Positions 27,759 to 37,054 of a DNA stretch of 64,000 bases are shown here, one piece after another. Each line of letters begins with the position of its first letter. The stretch's first letter is position 1. Under the pieces are notes generated by a model, which was given only the letters and a program-made list of their open reading frames with translations, was not told the DNA's origin and ran no database searches. Made by a program: the position numbers and the translations under genes. Source of the stretch: CAWIVH01 sp963839475 (GTDB lineage Bacteria; Acidobacteriota; UBA6911); assembly GCA_963839475.1 (NCBI GenBank), contig CAWIVH010000018.1:620001-684000 (forward strand), written 5' to 3'.

Positions 27759-28850
27759 TCAAAGCGTTCTCAACAAAAATGAACAGATGTGATAGCCGTC
27801 TATGAATTTGAAAGGAGTCTCCCCCAGAGTATAGTGTCCGCAGGGCATCACAACGACCTTATGGGGAGCCCCCCGCTTCCGGATCTCCTCAATCATCGCT
27901 CTGGAATACTCGGGAAGGAACGTCGTATCGTGGGAGCCATAGATGAAAAGCGATTCCTTCCTGTGCCGGGCATAAAGATCCACATAGGTGGAAGGGGTGA
28001 TCGCTTTCCAGGCGGCCCGGAGCTGCTGTAACTCGATCCGACCCTCCAGGCTGTCGCGGATGTGACGGGTGCTCAAACCCGTCCATACAACATCGGCGAA
28101 ATGGAGCGAGAACAGATTATATACATTGGATCGCAAACGGCCATCCTGCGCGCTGGCCAGGAAGGCTATGCATGAGCCGAGGCTCGTTCCGACGATCCCG
28201 AGCCTCTCGTAGCCCTGCCCTTCAAGCCAGTCCAGGCAGCAGCGGGAGTCGATGACCGCCTGGCGGGTCGCATCCACGGTGCGGGCGACATTGGAAGAAA
28301 CGGCATAGTCCGCGCGGTGCAGCTCCTCCGGCATCCGGAAATCATGATAGGGAAGGCTGACGCGCAATGCTGAAATGCCGAGGCGGCTCAATCCTCTGGC
28401 CAGCGCCACATGGTGATGGGGTTGGCAGTTCCAGTGGGGCAGAATCAGGGCCGCGCGCCTGTTGGGAAACTTCGCGGGAAACCACTGGCCGATAACCGTA
28501 TTGTTCTCCGGATAGGGCGTGACAACCGGCGAAGTGAAGCGCAGGATCCCATCGTCAAGCCGAAAACTCTCCGGTACGGCATAGCTGAAAAAGCGGCCGC
28601 TGTCCGCGGCCGCGGCATCGTTCAGCGTTCGGAGATAGTCCGTCGGGTCCTGCGACCCGGATACCGTTCCAGCGTTGCAGGGCCAGTTCTCCGCCCACTC
28701 CAATCCCCATTCAAATTCGCGGACTACGCGGTCTGTGGTCCGCGATGCGAGCCGTGTTTCCCAGCGATCGATATAGCGGCCATAGAATCGATCCCACTCC
28801 CTCTTCAGTTTGCCGGGGTGAGAGTGTATTCCGGCCGATGCTTTTGCCAT
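27759..28850 (-). CDS. Alpha/beta hydrolase family protein
   Basis: 363 residues with no signal peptide. A nucleophile elbow GTSLGS near residue 223 and a C-terminal histidine in MPCGHYTLGE, together with an acidic residue in YGSHDTTFLP, give a plausible Ser-Asp-His triad. The N-terminal ~120 residues form an extra cap or pre-domain typical of abhydrolase-18-like proteins. GGAG is nine bases before the ATG. It stands alone between converging and diverging neighbours; substrate unknown. Confidence 0.75.
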   Translation of the reverse strand: MAKASAGIHSHPGKLKREWDRFYGRYIDRWETRLASRTTDRVVREFEWGLEWAENWPCNAGTVSGSQDPTDYLRTLNDAAAADSGRFFSYAVPESFRLDDGILRFTSPVVTPYPENNTVIGQWFPAKFPNRRAALILPHWNCQPHHHVALARGLSRLGISALRVSLPYHDFRMPEELHRADYAVSSNVARTVDATRQAVIDSRCCLDWLEGQGYERLGIVGTSLGSCIAFLASAQDGRLRSNVYNLFSLHFADVVWTGLSTRHIRDSLEGRIELQQLRAAWKAITPSTYVDLYARHRKESLFIYGSHDTTFLPEYSRAMIEEIRKRGAPHKVVVMPCGHYTLGETPFKFIDGYHICSFLLRTL

Positions 28851-28870
28851 GAACGATATTCTCCAGCAAA

Positions 28871-28935
28871 AACCGCGGAGACCTCGAAGAAATTTATTTG
28901 TTTTTTTCTTCGCGATCTTTGAGGCCTTTGTGGTT
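28871..28935. repeat. Dispersed palindromic intergenic repeat, copy 1
   Basis: AACCGCGGAGACCTCGAAG...CTTCGCGATCTTTGAGG...GGTT: outer ends and several inner blocks are reverse complements. Related palindromes occur at 38012, 45898 and 61198, always between genes. It lies between divergent genes here. Confidence 0.6.
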
Positions 28936-28983
28936 CATTAATCCTGCGATTTATTGATCCAAATTGGAAAAACGGGAGGAGAG

Positions 28984-29505
28984 ATGGAATTTCAACAATT
29001 GATCCGCTTTCGCCGGAGCATTCGAGGCTACAAACCGGAGCCTGTACCCGAAGAGGTTCTTCATCGAATCCTGGAAGCCGCGATCGTTGCGCCCACTGCT
29101 GCGAACCGGCAGCCCTTTCAGCTGGTTGTCGTCACGGACGCCGCAACCCGCCTGCGCTTCCGGGAAGCCTATGAACGGGACTGGTTCTATTCCGCCCCTG
29201 TGATTCTCGTCGGATGCGGAGAAGTCAACAAGGCCTGGCAGCGCGCGGACGGCTTCAACTCCGTGGAGGTGGACGTGAGCATCGTGATGGATCACGTCAT
29301 CCTGGCGGCCGCCGACGAAGGTCTGGGAACCTGCTGGATCTGCAACTTCGACGAATCCAAGGTCAGGGAGATTCTCGGGATTCCGCCCGACATCCGGGTC
29401 ATAGCCATGACGCCGCTGGGCTATCCCGCAGCCGATCCCAGGCCGTTTGTGCGCAAACCTCTATCCGAGCTGGTGCGCCGCGAAAAGTGGCAGCCGGAAG
29501 CGTGA
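28984..29505 (+). CDS. Nitroreductase-family protein
   Basis: 173 residues. The start is set at MEFQQLIRFRRSIRGY because GGGAGGAGAG lies directly upstream; the frame extends back to 28954 without support. The N-terminal RRSIRGYKPEPVPEE and APTAANRQPFQLVVV patterns and the late GLGTCWICNFDE / MTPLGYPA segments are typical of small FMN-dependent nitroreductases that reduce nitro or enone compounds with NAD(P)H. No partner gene is adjacent. Substrate cannot be told. Confidence 0.88.
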   Translation: MEFQQLIRFRRSIRGYKPEPVPEEVLHRILEAAIVAPTAANRQPFQLVVVTDAATRLRFREAYERDWFYSAPVILVGCGEVNKAWQRADGFNSVEVDVSIVMDHVILAAADEGLGTCWICNFDESKVREILGIPPDIRVIAMTPLGYPAADPRPFVRKPLSELVRREKWQPEA

Positions 29506-29521
29506 CCTTTCGGCGGCGGGC

Positions 29522-31240
29522 CTAAGCCCAGTCAACCTTCGGGTGCCTGGAATGCCAGTCGGTGGCTTGTTCAAAAGCCAGGGCTGCCCGCAGCGCCATC
29601 CCTTCATCGTAAAGTCCGCCCGTGAACATCAGCGCCTGGGGCAGATCCCGGTTGAAGCCGCATGGGAGCACCACTGCAGGATGCCCGGTCAGATTGGTAA
29701 CAAGCAGGCTTGAACTGCCCGGCGCCGGCGAGACAAACACGTCCCAGTTCGCCATGAATTTTTCCATCTCGCGCATCAGCAGCGTCCGGGCGCGCTGTCC
29801 CCGCAGATACTCGACTGCGGGGATGAAACGGGAAGCCCGGAAAGTGTTCGGCCAGTCGCCGGGAGCCTGGCCGGACAGCTGATCGATGCCACGGCTGCGC
29901 GTCAGGTCGTCGAATGCAGCAGCGGCTTCGGCGACAAGGATGAACCGAAGGCTTTGAGCGGGAAATTTCGGCAGTTCGGCCGGTTCAAGTTTCGCTCCGG
30001 CCTTGCGCAGGGCATCCAGCGCCACCGTATATATGGCTTTGCGCTCGTCGGTCCCCTGTTCAAATTCATCCTTCAGGAACCCGATCCGCATACCCCCAAG
30101 GGGAGCCGCCGGCTCCCACCGGAACGGGATATCGGTTACGGTGAGGTCCCGTCCGTCACGCCCGTAGATCGCATCGAGCACGGCAGCGCAATCCTCGACA
30201 CCCCGGCAAATCGGGCCGATCTTATCCATGGTCCAGCTCAGCCCCATGGCGCCGTAACGGCTGACCCTCCCGTAGGTAGGTCGCAAGCTGGTGCAGCCGC
30301 AGATGGAGGACGGGGTGATAATGGAGCCAAGCGTTTCGGTGCCGACGGAAAAACCGACAAGGCCGGCGGCAGTGGCAGATGCCGGACCAGCCGAAGATCC
30401 GCTGGAGCTGTCCTCGGTCTTCCATGGATTTTTGGTCATGCCGCCGAACCATAGCCCTCCCTGCGCGAGGGCTCCCATGGAAAGCTTGGCGATCAGTACG
30501 GCTCCCGCATCTCTCAGGCGCTCCACCACGGCGGCGTCGTAGTCGATCACCTGGTCTTTGTACGGCTCCGCTCCCCAGGTGGTTCGGATCCCGCGGGTAG
30601 CGAACAGGTCCTTGGCTCCCCAGGGAATTCCGTGCAGGGGTCCGCGGTAACGGCCGCGGCGGATTTCAGCGTCGGCCTGCTCCGCCTGCTTCATGGCCAG
30701 TTCTTCCGTGAGTGTGACGATGCAGTTGAGTTTGGGGCCGAATCTCTTGAGGCGCGAGAGGTACATCCGCGTCAATTCCACGGATGTCACCTTTTTTGCC
30801 CGCAACAAATCGGCCAACTGAACAGCGGTGGCAAAGGCCAGATCCTCCACGGATTTGTAGCTGAGGGCCGATTTCTTAAGCGGCACATATTTCACCCCCC
30901 GGGGATGGAATGTGCGCCCGGGAAGCGCCGGATGAAAGGCCACTGCAGGCTCCGTGTCGAGCGGTATGGTAACCCCCCTCAGCGATTCATAAGCGGAGAG
31001 ATTGCGATTCACGCTCGCGAGCGCCATCTTTTCTTCGGCATCTTTAAATTCCAGCCCGAAAATCCGCTCCGCGACATGGAGAATCTCCTGGCTGATTTTT
31101 TGGGAGGAGGCAGGAGCTGGAGCCTGCCCGATGGCCGAGGCGCCGGCATGTTGAATCACCGTCCCGGCTGCGCCGGCAGCCGGTATTAGCTTCACAAAAG
31201 AACGGCGATTTATCTGCGAGGGACACGGTAACTTTTTCAT
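29522..31240 (-). CDS. TAT-exported amidase-signature hydrolase
   Basis: 572 residues from ATG 31240, chosen because GGAG lies eight bases upstream; the longer frame to 31561 lacks a start signal. The N-terminus carries a twin-arginine signal (NRRSFVKL followed by a small hydrophobic stretch to ~40). The amidase signature triad is visible: K210 in HGIPWGAKDL, a serine in DSSSGSSAG (~281) and S306 in GTETLGSI. The last loop has TLGS where many amidases have TGGS. It probably hydrolyses an amide in the periplasm. It lies downstream of the ADOP permease on the same strand but 360 bases away, so co-transcription is uncertain. Confidence 0.85.
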   Translation of the reverse strand: MKKLPCPSQINRRSFVKLIPAAGAAGTVIQHAGASAIGQAPAPASSQKISQEILHVAERIFGLEFKDAEEKMALASVNRNLSAYESLRGVTIPLDTEPAVAFHPALPGRTFHPRGVKYVPLKKSALSYKSVEDLAFATAVQLADLLRAKKVTSVELTRMYLSRLKRFGPKLNCIVTLTEELAMKQAEQADAEIRRGRYRGPLHGIPWGAKDLFATRGIRTTWGAEPYKDQVIDYDAAVVERLRDAGAVLIAKLSMGALAQGGLWFGGMTKNPWKTEDSSSGSSAGPASATAAGLVGFSVGTETLGSIITPSSICGCTSLRPTYGRVSRYGAMGLSWTMDKIGPICRGVEDCAAVLDAIYGRDGRDLTVTDIPFRWEPAAPLGGMRIGFLKDEFEQGTDERKAIYTVALDALRKAGAKLEPAELPKFPAQSLRFILVAEAAAAFDDLTRSRGIDQLSGQAPGDWPNTFRASRFIPAVEYLRGQRARTLLMREMEKFMANWDVFVSPAPGSSSLLVTNLTGHPAVVLPCGFNRDLPQALMFTGGLYDEGMALRAALAFEQATDWHSRHPKVDWA

Positions 31241-31600
31241 CGTCATTACTCCTGTGTTTGAAGTCGATAAATGATTAGCAGCCTTCCCCATCGGATGATT
31301 TTCGCCGTAATCAGCGTTTTGCTGAGCCTGACTCACAAGAGGCTGTGAAAAGCCAAAGTAAAGATCCGGCGATTGTATCCAAAAATCATGGACCTGGACG
31401 AACTTAAAACCCGGTTCTTTGCGAACGAAATGATTTCCACCCTGGTCGAAAAAGCCAGCAGGTCGGGAGTAGGGGCCTTTGCTAAAAAGCCGCCCAGGCA
31501 AAAGGACCCGGAGTGCAAACAGCTCCTTGCATCGGGAACGGCCGATCGGCGCGCTTCGCAAGAGAAAATAGCAGCACTGTTCCTGTATGGGGCGCCTGCA
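31241..31600. other. Intergenic region with no supported gene
   Basis: 360 bases between the permease stop and the amidase start, both minus strand. A plus-strand frame (31373-31693) overlaps the permease end and shows no family resemblance or start signal. I see no strong hairpin or repeat. Confidence 0.5.
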
Positions 31601-34018
31601 TCATTCCCATCGGAGCGCCACGACCGGATCGACAGACGCCGCGCGCCTGGCCGGCAGCCAGGATGCCAGCGCCCCCACGGCGGCCAGCAATAGAATCGAT
31701 GCCGCAAAGGCAGGCGGATCGGTTTCCCTCACACCATACAATAGGCTCTGCACCAAACGCCCCAGCACGATGGAACAGGCGATGCCGGCGGCCAGCCCTA
31801 TCCCTACCAGAATCATTGCCTGGAAAACCACCATGCCGATAACGTCCCGCCGTTGTGCACCCAGCGCGATACGAATCGCAATTTCCTGCGAACGTCCCGC
31901 CACCGTGCATTCCAGGACTCCGTATATCCCCATGGCCGCGAGAAGAAGCGTGAGCAGCGCGAAAAGTATGAGGAGGACCATGTTCAACCGCCGTGCACCA
32001 AGACGTTCGGCCATGATCCTGTCCATGGTGTTCATTCGAAACAGCGGAAGGTTTCTGTCCACATCGGCAATAGCTCGACGCAATCCGGGTATGAGTCTTG
32101 CCGGTTCCGGGACCGTCTGAACATCCGACCGGACTACAAGGGTCATTGCGAGCATAGGCACCTGCATAAACGGCAGGAGTATTTCCGTATCCGCTTCCTG
32201 GCTGATGTCGGTGTGGCGAACGTCCTTTACTACGCCGATCACGGTCATCATGAGCTGGGGGTAACCAGCCCGCTTGCCGATCGGGTCCTGGCCGGGAAAG
32301 AACCTTCGGGCAGTGGTTTCGTTGATAATGACCACCGGCTCGCTCCCTTCCCGGTCGCGTGCATCGAAAAACCGTCCCCGTGCCAGGGGGATTTGCAGTG
32401 CCTGGAAATACCCCCCATCCACAGTCCGCAGGTTGACCACTGGCAGCTCGGCGGCCGGCATCGTTGGCTGCCCCTCGAAAACAAATCCGCTGCGAAAATA
32501 GTTCCCTCCAAGGGGAAGTGAGCTGGTCAAGCCCGCAGCCTTCGCCCCTGGGAGCGACCGCACTCGTTCGAGGATTTGCTCGTAATAGCCGGCCAGTTCC
32601 TGCTTGCTCTTGAATTTGGACCGCTGCGGCTCGAGCGCAACGGTCAAGAGATTCGCAGGCTCGAATCCGGGATTTAAGGAAGACAAAGTGTAAAAGGTTT
32701 TCATCATCAGGGCTGCGCCGACCGCAAGCACCAATGCCAAACCAATCTCAGCAATGACAAGCGCCGATCGTAGTCGGACTGTCCCAAGACCCGTGTTTGC
32801 CGTCCTCCCACTCTCCCTTAGGGCCTCCAGGTTTTCGGCGCGGGATTGCGACACAGCCGGTGCAAGTCCAACCAGCAGACAGGTCAGAACCGCAACAGCC
32901 GCCGTAAAGGTAAGCATAGGCCCGTCGATGCGTATTTCGGCAACTCTCGGTATGCGCGAAACGTCAAGAAGCGGGAGGAGGCGCACGGACCAATGTGCAA
33001 CCAGCAGCCCCAAGGCCCCTCCCAGCATCCCGAGCGGGACCCCCTCCGCCAGTATCTGAAACAGCAGGCGCGTCCGGCTTGCGCCGAGCGCAGCACGGAT
33101 GGCCATTTCACGCCGTCGGGAAATCGACCTGGAAAGCATGAGGCTGGCCACATTAAGGCAGGCCACGAAAAGCACAAGCGCCACCGCACCCTGCAGCGCC
33201 CATAGGCTCATACGGACATCCGGCGAAATCCAATCCGCGACTTCGCCCATTTGAAGCCTCCATCCCTTGTAGCGCGGGTCGCGGGCGATGGTTTCCGCGG
33301 TGATCCGGTCCAGCTCGGCCTCAGCCTTCACCCGGCCCATGCCGGCCGAGATTCTTCCATAAACCGAAACCGAAAGGGGCGGAGTGCGGGCTCCGGAATG
33401 GGCCAACGGAAGATAGACTTCAGCCTGCTGGCCAATAAACCGGAATTTCTCCGGCAGAACTCCCACGACCAGAAACCGCTCGCCGTCGATCTGGAGGTCC
33501 AGCCCCGAATCCTTCCAGCGGTCGCCAAACCACCGCTGGAATAGCGAGTACGTCACTAACGCCACCTTATCCCCGCCCGGGCGGTCCTCCTCTTGCGTAA
33601 AAAAGCGTCCCCGGAAAGGCTGCACCCCCAGCAGGGGAAAGAAGGTTGCATTGACCTTCGCGATAACCACACGATAAGGTTCTTCGGCGCCCGTCAGAGC
33701 TCCACTGGTTTGAGTGTAGGCTGAAATGGACTTGATGGACTGAATTGCGCTCTGCCAGGTAATGACATCAGCGTACGGTGTGCTGTTGCTGTTGAATCCC
33801 TTTTTCTCGTTGTGGTGAACCAGGCTTACAAGCTGCTCGGGATCCAGCACGGGAAGGCGGTCGATCAATACCGCTTTTACGACGGTAAATATGGCGGTAT
33901 TGGCTCCGATGCCCAATCCCAGGGTGAGAACGGCGATGAGCGCAAATCCCCGGTTTTGCAGGAGGGAGCGGAATCCATTTTTAATATCAGCTACTGCCAG
34001 AGCGAGCGGGTTTGACAT
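31601..34018 (-). CDS. ADOP-family permease (duplicated MacB/FtsX architecture)
   Basis: 805 residues from ATG 34018 (MSNPLALAVADIKNGFRSLL); the frame extends to 34111 without homology. Order: transmembrane helix 1 (~20-48, ALIAVLTLGLGIGANTAIFT), MacB periplasmic core ~50-250, FtsX-type three-helix unit ~285-410 (REMAIRAALGASRTRLLFQ), then a second core and a second FtsX unit (QEIAIRIALGAQRRDVIGMV). This double arrangement defines the acidobacterial duplicated orphan permeases. No ABC ATPase gene is adjacent. It is presumably in the inner membrane; efflux or envelope stress export is inferred from the family, substrate unknown. Confidence 0.9.
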   Translation of the reverse strand: MSNPLALAVADIKNGFRSLLQNRGFALIAVLTLGLGIGANTAIFTVVKAVLIDRLPVLDPEQLVSLVHHNEKKGFNSNSTPYADVITWQSAIQSIKSISAYTQTSGALTGAEEPYRVVIAKVNATFFPLLGVQPFRGRFFTQEEDRPGGDKVALVTYSLFQRWFGDRWKDSGLDLQIDGERFLVVGVLPEKFRFIGQQAEVYLPLAHSGARTPPLSVSVYGRISAGMGRVKAEAELDRITAETIARDPRYKGWRLQMGEVADWISPDVRMSLWALQGAVALVLFVACLNVASLMLSRSISRRREMAIRAALGASRTRLLFQILAEGVPLGMLGGALGLLVAHWSVRLLPLLDVSRIPRVAEIRIDGPMLTFTAAVAVLTCLLVGLAPAVSQSRAENLEALRESGRTANTGLGTVRLRSALVIAEIGLALVLAVGAALMMKTFYTLSSLNPGFEPANLLTVALEPQRSKFKSKQELAGYYEQILERVRSLPGAKAAGLTSSLPLGGNYFRSGFVFEGQPTMPAAELPVVNLRTVDGGYFQALQIPLARGRFFDARDREGSEPVVIINETTARRFFPGQDPIGKRAGYPQLMMTVIGVVKDVRHTDISQEADTEILLPFMQVPMLAMTLVVRSDVQTVPEPARLIPGLRRAIADVDRNLPLFRMNTMDRIMAERLGARRLNMVLLILFALLTLLLAAMGIYGVLECTVAGRSQEIAIRIALGAQRRDVIGMVVFQAMILVGIGLAAGIACSIVLGRLVQSLLYGVRETDPPAFAASILLLAAVGALASWLPARRAASVDPVVALRWE

Positions 34019-34147
34019 AGGGCCGCCATTAAACCCCGAAGGCAGCGCCGGCAGCAAAGAAAAAAAGTGAACAGACACAGGTTCATGCCGGAGCCACCTG
34101 AATCGCAGCACGGCTCGGAGGGAGTATGGGCCTGACCCTGCTCTTTA

Positions 34148-35014
34148 TCAGTTGAAGGATTCCGTGATGCTATGGCGTCCCATCTTGGTGCGGAGGATTT
34201 CCATCGGACCCGGGGGGCCGAAAGGGCTTTCCGCGGGCCCAAAACACAAATACTCGGGAAGCGCGCCGGAGTAGACCAAATAAGCGCTTTCAGTCTGTGA
34301 AATCTTGCTGGCAGCGCCGAACCAGATAAAATTCCGTTCCTTGTACCGGATCACCCCCTGGGCTCCGGCCATGCGGACCGGAGACAGCGGTCCTCCCCCC
34401 GCAGGGCCGGAACCCCAACGGATCGGCTGGCATGAGCCCGGAACTGCAAATCTCCAAAAGGGAATACCGACGCCCCAGGTTCCGACTTCCACCGCCGTCA
34501 ACGCTGGATTTCCCTGATAGTTGGTGTGGATTCTCCAGCAATACCGCCGTTCCAGGACTTCCTGCTTATTGATTACCGGACCGCGTGTGTGCAGCAATTC
34601 CAGGACCTGGGTTCGCCAGCTGGGATCTTCAACCGACAGGCAGGGATGCATCCGGAGGGTAGAGGGCAGGTTTTCCCGATTAATCCCATAGATCAAGCCT
34701 GCCAGGGGAAAATCAGAGCCCATGTGCCATGGGACCTTGTCCACAGCAGCGGTAAGTTCATCCATGCAGACCTGCTGGTCCACAACTTCTTTCGTGAGAA
34801 CGTAACACCATGCGTCTACGTTCACACTCAACAATCGCTGGACCACGCGATGCCACAAATGTGAATTCGGTGTCAGCCGGAGAGAATCGTAGGTTGCGTC
34901 AATACTGGTGGACCTGAGCTCAGCCGGCAGATAACGAAAATCCTTCTCTTCTTTTACCACCCATGGATATGTGATCCAAAGGCGGGAGGATCTGGAATCA
35001 AGATTGGCGTTCAC
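34148..35014 (-). CDS. TIR-like domain protein with unassigned beta-rich C-terminus
   Basis: 288 residues, probable GTG start with GGGGGT seven bases upstream. Residues ~10-135 fit a Toll/interleukin-1 receptor fold: a first strand RLWITYPW, then ATYDSLRLTPNSHLWHRVVQRL, a central strand DAWCYVLTKE, and CMDELTAAVDK, where E86 occupies the usual place of the catalytic glutamate of NAD-cleaving TIR domains. Residues ~150-285 are beta-rich with YLVYSGALPEYLCFGP near the end; I do not recognise this part. The gene is divergent from a small gene and has no recognised defence genes beside it. The TIR assignment is pattern-based and NADase activity is inference. Confidence 0.6.
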   Translation of the reverse strand: MNANLDSRSSRLWITYPWVVKEEKDFRYLPAELRSTSIDATYDSLRLTPNSHLWHRVVQRLLSVNVDAWCYVLTKEVVDQQVCMDELTAAVDKVPWHMGSDFPLAGLIYGINRENLPSTLRMHPCLSVEDPSWRTQVLELLHTRGPVINKQEVLERRYCWRIHTNYQGNPALTAVEVGTWGVGIPFWRFAVPGSCQPIRWGSGPAGGGPLSPVRMAGAQGVIRYKERNFIWFGAASKISQTESAYLVYSGALPEYLCFGPAESPFGPPGPMEILRTKMGRHSITESFN

Positions 35015-35371
35015 CTCAATACCCCCGGCGATAAAAATTTCTTAATACCATTATCGGTGAAGCTGAAACTTCATTTGTGTTCGCCATCACAAAATTGCCA
35101 ATTGGTGTCAAGGACGGATTCAGGTTCATCCTGATGAAAATGCTCACAACCATGCTGAAAAACAGCAGTATCTCTGCGGCTCGTACTCGGCTCATCAGGA
35201 GCTGAATATGGTTTTTTATAGATTGAAGGCTTATAAAGTGTTTATATTCAATTGTTTATAAGCGCTGTAGCGTTTGTGGTAGGTTCGCCGGAATATGTGG
35301 CACGTTATTTGCAAATCTCCGTGACGGGAAAACTAAAGCTCAATCAGAGGCATGATTTTGCCGAGGTTACA
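35015..35371. other. AT-rich divergent intergenic region with inverted repeat
   Basis: 357 bases between the TIR-like gene (minus) and a small plus-strand gene. CTTATAAA (35230-35237) and TTTATAAG (35255-35262) form a perfect 8-bp inverted repeat around 17 AT-rich bases, a plausible operator. The region is more AT-rich than its surroundings. A reading frame runs from 35252 but its better start is 35372. Confidence 0.45.
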
Positions 35372-35605
35372 ATGCAGACTTACGCATGGCTGGAATTTCA
35401 TCAAGGTGCATGGCACCTCCTCACTCATCTATTCGCCGATCCCGAATATGCCACCCGGAGCTGGAGCGACGGAAAAGAAGCGCTCCAGGAGCTGGCTGCT
35501 GAGGGCTGGATCCTGTTGCGTCCCTATCAGAACGCGCTTCCGCCTGCCGGATCCGAGAGCTGCATCGCAGGCTATGGCCTGACTCGCTATGGCTCCATGA
35601 ATTAA
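35372..35605 (+). CDS. Small hypothetical protein
   Basis: 77 residues from ATG 35372 (MQTYAWLEFHQGAWHLL), with GAGG six bases upstream; a longer frame starts at 35252. No signal peptide or membrane segment. The segment KEALQELAAEGWILLRPY resembles small proteins with a 'xxEGW' strand, but I cannot name a family. It is divergently placed from the TIR-like gene. Could be non-coding. Confidence 0.4.
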   Translation: MQTYAWLEFHQGAWHLLTHLFADPEYATRSWSDGKEALQELAAEGWILLRPYQNALPPAGSESCIAGYGLTRYGSMN

Positions 35606-35820
35606 CGGCTGGCCCCGCTGCAGATTCGCTTGCTGCACGGATGAGTTCCAAAATCCGATCAAACCATACAGCCGCTCCATCGGTTCTTTTCGAAGAAAGG
35701 GAGCGGCGCCTGCCGAAGCTGCCACTCTTGAACGCGCTCCGAAATTGTGTGAGCATTCCATTCACGGCATCATCGAAATTGCATCGAGCGTCGTTAGGTT
35801 CAAACTTATGAGGACGACAA

Positions 35821-36972
35821 ATGGATAACTTCACCTTCTTCAACCCGACTCGAATCCTTTTCGGCAAGGGACAGATTTCACAGCTTGAAGGTCTGATTCC
35901 GGCCGGTGAGAGAGTTCTGATAACTTGCGGCGGAGGGTCGATTCGATCCAACGGAATTTTGAATCAGGTCGAATCAGCCCTGGCCGGCCGGACTTTTTCC
36001 GTCTTCGGCGGGATTCAACCCAATCCCCTCTACGAAACGCTGATGGAGGCCGTAAAGACAGTCAGGAAACAAAAAATCACCTTCTTGCTGGCCGTTGGAG
36101 GCGGATCGGTGGCAGATGGCACCAAGTTCATCGCGGCAGCAGCCAGATTTAAGGGGCAAGACCCCTGGGACATTCTGTCCAAAGGCGCCCCCGTTGAATC
36201 CGCATTGCCTCTTGGCGTGGTTCTTACCCTGCCGGCGACCGGATCGGAATCGAATGGCTTTGCAGTGGTATCCCGTCAGAGCTGCCAGGAGAAGCTGCCA
36301 TTCTTCACCGAGTTGTGCTATCCCAGATTCGCGATCCTCGATCCGGAGGCAACATTCTCTCTGCCCCTTAAGCAGGTCCGCAACGGCATTGTCGACGCCT
36401 TCACCCATGTCATGGAGCAATACGCTACTTTCCCAGCAGATGCTCCGCTGCAAGACCGTCAGGCAGAAAGCATTCTGGTGACTCTGATCGAACAAGGGCC
36501 GACATGCCTGGCAGGTGCGAATTACGCAGCCAGGGCGAATCTTGTTTGGGCGGCTACCCAGGCACTGAACGGGCTGATCGGCTGCGGAGTGCCCCAGGAC
36601 TGGGCCACCCACATGATCGGGCACGAACTGACCGTATTCTACGGACTGGATCATGCCGAGACCCTGGCCATCGTCATGCCGTCGCTCTTGCGCAGCCAGC
36701 TGAAAAGGAAGAAGGCCAAGCTGGCGCAATTTGCCCGGCGCGTCTGGAATCTGCGAGGAAGCGATGATCTTGCCATCGCGGAAAAAGCTATTCGGCAAAT
36801 GGAGAGGTTCTACCACTTCATAGGTATGCCGACCAGGCTGGCCGACTATGGCATCGATCCGAAAGAAGCAGCCGCGAAGATCGGCCGGCGATTTGCGGAT
36901 CGGGGCGCAAAAATCGGCGAACAGGGGCGCATCGACCACAAAATCATCCGCAAAATCCTGCTGGCGTGCTAA
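35821..36972 (+). CDS. Iron-containing alcohol dehydrogenase, YqhD/BDH type
   Basis: 383 residues, full family length. It begins NFTFFNPTRILFGKGQ, has the NADP-binding region LLAVGGGSVADGTKF, and metal-ligand histidines in VDAFTHVMEQY and MIGHELTVFYGLDHAETLAI, all typical of YqhD-like broad-specificity aldehyde reductases. GAGG lies six bases before the ATG. It reduces short aldehydes with NADPH in the cytoplasm; physiological substrate unknown. A hairpin and the aminotransferase gene follow. Confidence 0.92.
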   Translation: MDNFTFFNPTRILFGKGQISQLEGLIPAGERVLITCGGGSIRSNGILNQVESALAGRTFSVFGGIQPNPLYETLMEAVKTVRKQKITFLLAVGGGSVADGTKFIAAAARFKGQDPWDILSKGAPVESALPLGVVLTLPATGSESNGFAVVSRQSCQEKLPFFTELCYPRFAILDPEATFSLPLKQVRNGIVDAFTHVMEQYATFPADAPLQDRQAESILVTLIEQGPTCLAGANYAARANLVWAATQALNGLIGCGVPQDWATHMIGHELTVFYGLDHAETLAIVMPSLLRSQLKRKKAKLAQFARRVWNLRGSDDLAIAEKAIRQMERFYHFIGMPTRLADYGIDPKEAAAKIGRRFADRGAKIGEQGRIDHKIIRKILLAC

Positions 36973-37006
36973 CCCGGCATATTTTAGGTATTATCACACT
37001 AGGGCT

Positions 37007-37030
37007 GCCGGGCGGTATTGCACGCCCGGC
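37007..37030 (+). terminator. Hairpin between alcohol dehydrogenase and ilvE
   Basis: GCCGGGCG (37007-37014) and CGCCCGGC (37023-37030) form a perfect 8-bp stem with an 8-base loop. It ends ten bases before the AAGGAGG site of the next gene. There is no T tract, so it may be a weak terminator or a leader structure limiting read-through. Confidence 0.45.
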
Positions 37031-37054
37031 TCTGACAAAAAAGGAGGTTCCAAA

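Noticed and set aside
31373..31693. Plus-strand 106-residue frame between amidase and permease
   Set aside because: It runs into the permease 3' end on the other strand and its second half has the composition of a shadow frame.
35429..35761. Minus-strand 110-residue frame opposite the small gene
   Set aside because: It mostly mirrors the small plus-strand gene and has no recognisable domain or ribosome-binding site.
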